Source of the DNA: Thermoplasmata archaeon
GTDB lineage: Archaea > Thermoplasmatota > Thermoplasmata > GCA-020350865
Length of the DNA stretch: 64,000 nucleotides
Direction of reading: 5' to 3'
Assembly: GCA_020348445.1 (NCBI GenBank)
Contig: CP070751.1
Coordinates: forward strand, 4,000,662-4,064,661
Shown here: positions 59,001-64,000 of the stretch, in pieces
Layout: each line of letters starts with the position of its first letter
Numbering within the stretch: the stretch's first letter is position 1
Position numbers and translations under genes: made by a program
The notes under the pieces: model-generated
The model's input: the letters and a program-made list of their open reading frames with translations, nothing else
Database searches by the model: none
What the model was told of the DNA's origin: nothing

Positions 59001-61778
59001 CCCATCCCAACGAGCATAATTAAGATCATAGTCACCGCGATAAGTTATGTGAGGATTCCCCAAACTATCCACAGAAATCGAAGTACCCCCACCTCCTGAG
59101 GGTCCTATTGTATCAATCTGCCAACCAGAATCAGGATCATAACTTCCACTTCCATCGAATTGCACAGTGTCGCCTTCGTTTACTGTTTGATCGGGGCCTG
59201 CGTCGGCGATTGGGGGTTGGTTTTGGGTAGGTGTTCCAATGGCGTATAATCTACCATTGTCAGAACCAATATAAATTGTACCGTCGGAACCGATTGCAGG
59301 TGAGGTATGAAAATCGTTTGGAGCAGAGAAATTCCATTTTTCAGTACCATCTGGATTGATTGCATGAAGTTTATCGGCATTAGAACCAACAAATATCGTT
59401 CCATCATAACCAATTGCAGGTGATGAAAAAACAGCATTCCCGATAATAAAGTTCCATTTTTCAGTTCCATTCGGATTTACTGCATAAAATTTTGTATCTA
59501 AAGAGCCAAAATAAATCGTTTCATCAGAGCCGATTGCAGGTGATGAATGAATATCGTTACCTGTTGAAAAACTCCATTTCGTAGTACCATTTGGATATAT
59601 TGCATGTAGTTTATCAGCACTTGAACCTACATATATCGTTCCATCTGGACCAATTGCTGGTGATGAATCAACAGAACCTCCAGATAAGATTGTATATCTC
59701 CATTTTTCGGTTCCATTAGGGTTAAATGCAAACAACGTGCCATCCTGAGCGGGAACATATATCGTTCCATCAAGGGTAATTGCAGGTGATGAGAAGATTT
59801 TATAATCTGTGGTGAAACTCCATTTCTCACTTCCATCTGGATTAATTGCATAAAAGTTATTATCATAAGACCCAACATAAATTGTCCCATCAGATCCGAT
59901 TGCGGGTGATGAAAGTACAGCACCTCCTGTAGTGAAATACCATTTCTCGGTACCATCTGCGTTGATAGCATACAGACGATTATCTTGAGATCCTACATAA
60001 ATCGTACCATCTGAACCTATAGCAGGCGATGAATTTACATCTGAATTAGTGGTGAAATTCCATTTTTCAGTGCCATCCGGGTTGAGTGCATATAGTTTAT
60101 TATCGTCAGAACCTATAAAAATCGTCCCATTGAAACCAATAGCAGGAGATGAATGCACAGATCTACCAGTTAAGAAATTCCATTTTAAATTACCGTCATT
60201 TCCACTTGTATCATAGGGGCTTTGTCCAGTATGATTAAGATTCTGTCGAAACATCGGCCACGGAATCGGATTTAAAGTAACATCCACATATCCAGAACCA
60301 TCGTTATATCCGGTTTTACTGACTTCCGCTGATATTTTACAGATAATCTGTGATGTTACAATAGGTGCATTGAATATGCTTTTAAAATCACCATTTGCAT
60401 CAGTAATTCCTGATTGCGGGCTGAATATTCCCCCATTATCAGAAACCAGATTTACAGTTGCACCCTGGACTGGGTTTGTGCCATCGGTGACTTGGACAGA
60501 GATTGAGGATTGTGCTGCTGAGTTGAGGGATGTGAAATGGGAGGCGACATTAACATTGAGGCGAGAGGGAGTCCCAATAGCATATAATTTTGAATCCCAT
60601 GAACTAACATAAATCGTACCGTCAGAGCCGATTGCAGGTGATGAGAGCACATCATTAATAGTGGTAAATTTCCATTTCTCAGTACCATTTGGATTAATCG
60701 CATATATATTATTGTCTTCAGATCCAACATAAATTGTACCCTCAGAGCCAATTGCAGGTGATGATTCAATATCATAACTACTCGCAAATCTCCATTTCTC
60801 AGTACCATCTGGGTTAATTGCATATATATTATTGTCATTCGAGCCAATATAAATAGTCCCATCGAAACTGATAGCAGGCGATGAGAGCACATCGTTACCT
60901 GTTTTGAAACTCCATTTTTTGGAACCATCTGGATTGATTGCATGCAATTTGTCGTCGTTAGATCCTATATAGATCGTACCATCGGTGGCAATTGCTGGTG
61001 AAGAATCCACTGGTAAAGAGAAAGTGAGGTTCCATTTTTCGGTACCATCTGGATTAATTGCATATAATTTACTATCCAAGGAACCTATATAGATAGTGCC
61101 ATCAGAACCGATTGCAGGTGAAGAGTTTTTAATGATGCCAGCTGTGAACTTCCATTTTTCAGTGCCATCTGGATTGATTGCATACAATTTTTTATCCGTT
61201 GAACCGATATAGATTGTGCCATCTAATCCAATTGTGGGTGATGAACGGATGGCTTCACCTGTGGCAAAATTCCATTTCTCGGAACCATCTGGGTTAATGG
61301 CAAAAAGTTTGGTGTTTAGAGAACCAACATAAATCGTACCGTCAGAACTGACTGCGGGTGATGAGTATATCGCATCACCTGTTTGAAAACTCCATCTTTC
61401 AGTGCCATTAGGATATATAGCATATAGTTTACCATCTGCTGAGCCAAAATATATCGTTCCATCGGAACCAATCGCAGGAGATGACTTCACACAATCCAAA
61501 GTGTCAAAGTTCCATTTCAAAGAGCCATTATTTCCACTCGTATCATATGGACTAAGACCTGTATGCCTAAGATTCTGCCGAAACATCGGCCATGGGGAAT
61601 CAGCAAGCCCTCCCGTTCCGCTGGAGCTTGAAGTTGGTTGCCCGATATTTTGAGGTTGTTCAGCATTTTGTAACTGTCCAGCATTTTGTGTAATTGGAGC
61701 AGAAATACTTGTTATCATCATCAAACAGATAGCTATACTCATTACCCTGCTCTTCGTATAAAACCCCCCCTCCTCCAT
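56013..61778 (-). CDS. Secreted protein with four beta-propellers and nested PKD domains
   Basis: About 1921 residues. A signal peptide (MSIAICLMMITSISA) and a PWPMFRQNLRHTG linker lead to an eight-blade PQQ-type propeller (SSPAIGSDGTIYIGS repeats), an Ig-like invasin domain and a second eight-blade PQQ-type propeller. A PKD domain follows whose loop contains a seven-blade propeller (HISYYDxTN-LKYAKW repeats; ~58150-59125), then a second PKD domain interrupted the same way (~56890-57870), and two beta domains. No C-terminal membrane helix is present, so it may be released or held non-covalently. A TATA box (GTTTTATATG, 61801-61810) places transcription near 61778. The ATG there gives the listed start; ATG 61742 is an alternative. 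Confidence 0.87.
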   Translation of the reverse strand: MEEGGFYTKSRVMSIAICLMMITSISAPITQNAGQLQNAEQPQNIGQPTSSSSGTGGLADSPWPMFRQNLRHTGLSPYDTSGNNGSLKWNFDTLDCVKSSPAIGSDGTIYFGSADGKLYAIYPNGTERWSFQTGDAIYSSPAVSSDGTIYVGSLNTKLFAINPDGSEKWNFATGEAIRSSPTIGLDGTIYIGSTDKKLYAINPDGTEKWKFTAGIIKNSSPAIGSDGTIYIGSLDSKLYAINPDGTEKWNLTFSLPVDSSPAIATDGTIYIGSNDDKLHAINPDGSKKWSFKTGNDVLSSPAISFDGTIYIGSNDNNIYAINPDGTEKWRFASSYDIESSPAIGSEGTIYVGSEDNNIYAINPNGTEKWKFTTINDVLSSPAIGSDGTIYVSSWDSKLYAIGTPSRLNVNVASHFTSLNSAAQSSISVQVTDGTNPVQGATVNLVSDNGGIFSPQSGITDANGDFKSIFNAPIVTSQIICKISAEVSKTGYNDGSGYVDVTLNPIPWPMFRQNLNHTGQSPYDTSGNDGNLKWNFLTGRSVHSSPAIGFNGTIFIGSDDNKLYALNPDGTEKWNFTTNSDVNSSPAIGSDGTIYVGSQDNRLYAINADGTEKWYFTTGGAVLSSPAIGSDGTIYVGSYDNNFYAINPDGSEKWSFTTDYKIFSSPAITLDGTIYVPAQDGTLFAFNPNGTEKWRYTILSGGSVDSSPAIGPDGTIYVGSSADKLHAIYPNGTTKWSFSTGNDIHSSPAIGSDETIYFGSLDTKFYAVNPNGTEKWNFIIGNAVFSSPAIGYDGTIFVGSNADKLHAINPDGTEKWNFSAPNDFHTSPAIGSDGTIYIGSDNGRLYAIGTPTQNQPPIADAGPDQTVNEGDTVQFDGSGSYDPDSGWQIDTIGPSGGGGTSISVDSLGNPHITYRGDYDLNYARWDGSSWQIETVDGPGSVGWSPSIALDRMGYPHISYFDSTPNHDLKYARWTGSDWAIEIVDSAGDVGHHTSLALDSSDYPHISYFDNTNSDLKYAKWNGINWNISTVDSSGNVGMYNSLVLDNNDRAHISYYDDTNRFLKYARWDGADWILESIDINILMVMASTSIELDSNYYPHISYIHANGFLKYAKWDGSDWIVEEVNNTGLWYGYTSLALGSNDYPHIAYHDAHPNHDVRYANWDGSTWNIETVESDGGVGGWLSMYLDDLGEPHISYHDWSNTALKYARRVNDIISYEWDFGDGSPTEHGVTLTHIYSTPGNYTVTLTITDDDNATDSDTCIITVLPAVIPPVADAGEDQTVDEGDVVHLEGGGNYNINLPWEISIIDSYNDVGRYASLALDSLDYAHISYLDITSKNLCYARWTGCDWNIEIVDNTRGVGWYTSIALDSNWYAHISYQDWQNHDLKYAKCDESGWTIETIDIAPSGMIGTWTSIGVDSSDNVHISYYADGTLKYARWNGNSWNLETVDRAGNVGWYTSITLNSDGYPHICYYDKTNGDLKYAKWSGSVWKIETVDSGDDVGKYTSIALDTNENPHISYYDSSNQELKYAKWIGSNWNIETVDNLGNVGHWTSIALDDSNHAHISYYDETNLDLKYAKWTGGVWDIDIVDSAGNVGYFTSIALDSKGNPHISYYNGSGPRCHLKYAKYLGDGAQIISYEWDFDSDGIYDYQETLGNAPDGLFDGKTTHIYGDDGIYTVTLRITDEYNLTDTDTCNVTVLNVNPTATIVSALMNVEIGLRVAGRKYNNVSMALYEEGNLLGYVSIERQPGSPDEQMAWIPVSINFSSSYNATVFYTPEDPPNVGANPVWIYLKSQNGSIKKIHHTFNVQQSKKRDSEHWIHVEPWEVDLNSYFVGLPFEITSHITDPGSDDETLTFTYGSQVKTVTYLNNPPNPDPYPSPEVNPVDIMDTTTLVYEGPGTVTLVVKDDDNIRLGIGEGTDSIVV

Positions 61779-62064
61779 GAAGAATAAATGCACTTGGGAG
61801 CATATAAAACCTTCCACAAGAGCCGAATAATGGTATTTTACAACCATATATTTAATAATAAAAAGAAAAAGAAAATTAAGAAATATCTTGCCGAATCGCA
61901 CACATTTTTTCGCAGTAAGGGGGCCCCTGTTCCTTTTCCCCAATTTCCCTGCCTTAATAAACTCGCTCGGAAAAAGTAATTATGACCTTTATAATAGAAT
62001 CATATCATAATTATGACAAATTCATTTATAGAAAAATAAGAAAAAGAAAAAAGGCAGGATTTTC

Positions 62065-63603
62065 CTACCTTTTTCTGTCATAGTACTGTGACCAGTCCTG
62101 AGGGCCGTTCTGGTACGGGGTGTGCCTGTCATAGGTACTCTCGAATCCTTCAGGTTTCTTGCCCTTGCCCCGCTGATGCACGATAATTGCCATAACCACA
62201 ACCACGGCCACAAATATTAGAGCACCAAAGCAGAGGGCAAGTAAGGGGCGCAAATTTGTATCAGATTCTGTCTTTTCCGAAATCTCGAAGGTCATCTCAC
62301 CCTCCATTCCGGGATCATGGTAAATCGAATCCCCGCCTGGATAGCTCAATCCACCTTGAAGGGCAAATCCGGTATACAACCTTCCCCATCTCCCTTTTAA
62401 TGTGAAGGCCATACCAGCCTGAACTTGGGCGTACATCTGCTTCTCTTCCCCGTCCACAGTGACATCAGAAACCCAGGTGAACTTCCCTATTCTGCTCCAG
62501 TTCCCCTCGAAATCGATTCTGTTTGCCTTTAATTTTCTGGGGCCTTTATCTTCCGGATCATCGGCACTGGATTTTTCCATCTCTCCGTTTTGTTTCATGT
62601 ATCTTGCCTTTCCGTCCTCGCCAAGACGATTCATGAACTGGGCCTTGAACCACCGGGTCGTGGTGGCGGGAACGAAGTTGCCCAAAATGGCCTTGAATTC
62701 CATTAGAAGGGACTCGTTTGTGAAATACGGATTGTAATCCCATCCCTGGATTTCATGATCCCATTTCACCCCATACATGGCCTTCTTTCCATTGTATGTG
62801 AGGTTTTCTATTCGCTCAGAGCTTAGAATAGGCCATGCATCAGCCTCGTCCTTTTTGTCTGGATCATCTGTTACAGTAACATAGTACTGGGGTACGGTCA
62901 CGTTGTCCACTTCCACGAGCTTGGCTCTGAGATGGAACGTGAACTGCAGCTTCTCTAGGACGTTTTCCTCATTTGCTGGATCCCAGGGCCAAAGGGGCCA
63001 CACCTTCTCATAATTCAGATTTTCGGCTGTTAAGGAAAATTCCCAGGTCTTTTCTTGATTTGTTTTGTCCTCTGATGTTGTTACTTCAGATGCAGTCCAA
63101 GCAGTTGCGAGATCGATTTTCTTGTTGCACAAAGGCTCGTAATCCCATAAATCCCACCAGTAATCTGGATCCTTATTTCTTTTGAAATTGAATATCCCGT
63201 CGCCGTTTGTATCGTTGAATTCCAGCATTGTCTCCAATTTCATGCCGTAGAATGTGTAAACCTTGATTGGAAAGTTCTTTTCCTTGAGCTCCCCGTCATC
63301 ATCGTAAACCTGGGCAACTCCCAGATACCGGGCCTGAATAACAAAGGGTATTATGGAATTGGGATTATCCTTTGTTCCCCATATAACACCAAAAGCTGCG
63401 TCCATGCCGCCTTCTTCGGATCCAAAGGCGATCATGTAGTAATCACCACCTCCGTATTTATCGGTGGTTCCCTTGTCCGTATATATATGTTTGTTCCTCA
63501 CCTTTTCTTTGTCTCCTAAGGCGGTACCACCCACTACTAATATACTTGTTAAAAGCAGAAGGACCGCCACCCACACGCAAGTTAGCTTCCTTATTTTTCT
63601 CAT
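62065..63603 (-). CDS. Membrane-anchored surface protein of unknown function
   Basis: 512 residues from ATG 63603 (GGTGA upstream; the longer frame reaches 63621). A signal peptide (IRKLTCVWVAVLLLLTSIL) is followed by an extracellular domain rich in Trp, Tyr and Asp. It has a WWDLWDYEPL stretch, NDTNGDGIFNF (calcium-loop-like) and beta-strand repeats. A transmembrane helix (LLALCFGALIFVAVVVVM) ends near residue 475, leaving a short Lys/Tyr-rich cytoplasmic tail. I do not recognise the family; it looks like a lineage-specific envelope protein. Its neighbour is the four-propeller secreted protein on the same strand. Confidence 0.8.
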   Translation of the reverse strand: MRKIRKLTCVWVAVLLLLTSILVVGGTALGDKEKVRNKHIYTDKGTTDKYGGGDYYMIAFGSEEGGMDAAFGVIWGTKDNPNSIIPFVIQARYLGVAQVYDDDGELKEKNFPIKVYTFYGMKLETMLEFNDTNGDGIFNFKRNKDPDYWWDLWDYEPLCNKKIDLATAWTASEVTTSEDKTNQEKTWEFSLTAENLNYEKVWPLWPWDPANEENVLEKLQFTFHLRAKLVEVDNVTVPQYYVTVTDDPDKKDEADAWPILSSERIENLTYNGKKAMYGVKWDHEIQGWDYNPYFTNESLLMEFKAILGNFVPATTTRWFKAQFMNRLGEDGKARYMKQNGEMEKSSADDPEDKGPRKLKANRIDFEGNWSRIGKFTWVSDVTVDGEEKQMYAQVQAGMAFTLKGRWGRLYTGFALQGGLSYPGGDSIYHDPGMEGEMTFEISEKTESDTNLRPLLALCFGALIFVAVVVVMAIIVHQRGKGKKPEGFESTYDRHTPYQNGPQDWSQYYDRKR

Positions 63604-63747
63604 GTCGCTCACCATTTTCATTTGATATATTTGAATTTCAGCTTTAAATACCTGCTGCGCTCTTTTACGCTGATTCTATCAACTATTCTCTACTTCTATC
63701 AATCAGACCATCACTTTTTTAAATTGAAAAGACCTTATTAGGAAAGG

Positions 63748-64000
63748 ATGCCTTCCTCCATCGCCTTATCACAGAAAAAACGCCTTTTGCTTTACCTTGA
63801 AAGATTTGAAAGGTTCCAAACTGCCTGGGAGGTGCCCTATGGTGTCTCACAGGATGGGATCGGAGAGGCACTGGATATATTAATAAACAACGTGTCAAGA
63901 ACCTTATCCGGCATGGTGGAGGAAAACCTGGTGGTTTCCAGGCTAGCACATGTGCAGGGTATTTTAAGGCGCAGGAGGGTTTATTTTCTATCGGACTTGG
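63748..64000 (+). CDS. N terminus of a winged-helix protein (runs off the window)
   Basis: 84 residues from ATG 63748 are open to the end of the window. They form a plausible winged helix: LSQKKRLLLYLERFERF, then a recognition-helix region GIGEALDILINNVSRTLSGM and a wing RRRRVYFLSDL. In archaea such N-terminal domains open many transcription-related and ATPase-TPR proteins. The remainder is outside the window, so the function is not known. GGAAAGG directly precedes the ATG without a normal gap. An oppositely oriented frame over the same bases is a shadow. Confidence 0.7.
   Translation, partial: MPSSIALSQKKRLLLYLERFERFQTAWEVPYGVSQDGIGEALDILINNVSRTLSGMVEENLVVSRLAHVQGILRRRRVYFLSDL

Noticed and set aside
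56900..61500. Many short similar DNA stretches in the minus-strand giant gene
   Set aside because: They are propeller blades (39- and 47-residue repeats) of one reading frame and explain all of the repetition.
63719..63949. A 76-codon minus-strand frame at the window end
   Set aside because: It lies opposite a plus-strand frame with winged-helix character, has no ribosome site, and its Pro/Arg-rich composition looks like a shadow.

Overview
The window reads as a chromosomal segment of a euryarchaeon, most likely from the Thermoplasmatota (inference). Evidence: archaeal EF-1A, EF-2, uS7, uS10 and uS12, an MCM helicase, NMD3, a DUF424 protein, a GPN-loop GTPase, a UbiA-type prenyltransferase, archaeal TATA boxes about 25-30 bases before predicted starts, BHB-type tRNA introns, and Shine-Dalgarno runs followed by ATG, GTG or TTG. 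Genus cannot be fixed from the sequence alone. About 40% of the window encodes five long secreted or membrane-anchored surface proteins, as expected of an archaeon with an elaborate protein envelope.

Layout. 0-10.3 kb is housekeeping: tuf and rps10, a convergent B12/radical SAM gene, pyrF, a candidate three-way-junction RNA, then mcm (with a 655-residue intein), a DUF424 gene and nmd3. 10.4-20.8 kb is one 10.2-kb gene for a GLUG-repeat surface protein with cytoplasmic zinc ribbons, followed by a 35-codon zinc-ribbon gene. 20.9-23.3 kb is an accessory patch: palindromes, a serine recombinase, an overlapping accessory recombinase-like gene and a small ribbon-helix-helix regulator. 23.4-29.0 kb holds a propeller surface protein, pyrK-pyrD and a zinc metallopeptidase.

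29.0-30.8 kb is a repeat-rich non-coding locus. It holds an interrupted tRNA-Arg(UCG) with an apparent D-loop intron plus a 145-nt anticodon-loop intron, tandem 93-bp hairpin repeats, a lipoprotein gene and a decayed second copy of the tRNA 3' part. 30.9-35.7 kb encodes a beta-helix surface protein. 35.9-43.4 kb looks like a defence or signalling cluster: a Ras-like GTPase, a methyltransferase, a TPR-EVE-AAA-AAA protein with a McrC/DUF2357-like partner, and a TPR protein. 43.8-47.3 kb holds a small membrane protein, a zinc-finger/coiled-coil protein and a receiver-PAS-histidine kinase. 47.5-51.2 kb is rps12-rps7-fusA on the minus strand, the other half of the str cluster whose tuf-rps10 half opens the window. 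51.3-55.9 kb has the prenyltransferase, GPN GTPase, an MFS transporter, a small Zn protein and a DUF5678/retropepsin pair. 56.0-63.6 kb encodes a four-propeller secreted protein and another membrane-anchored surface protein. The window ends inside a winged-helix gene.

Most notable: the McrBC-like pair with a fused degenerate and active AAA module; the doubly interrupted tRNA-Arg and the covarying hairpin family around it; the structured RNA candidate upstream of mcm; seven-bladed propellers nested inside PKD domains; the two-gene serine recombinase with palindromic control sites; and an apparent CTG start in rps12.
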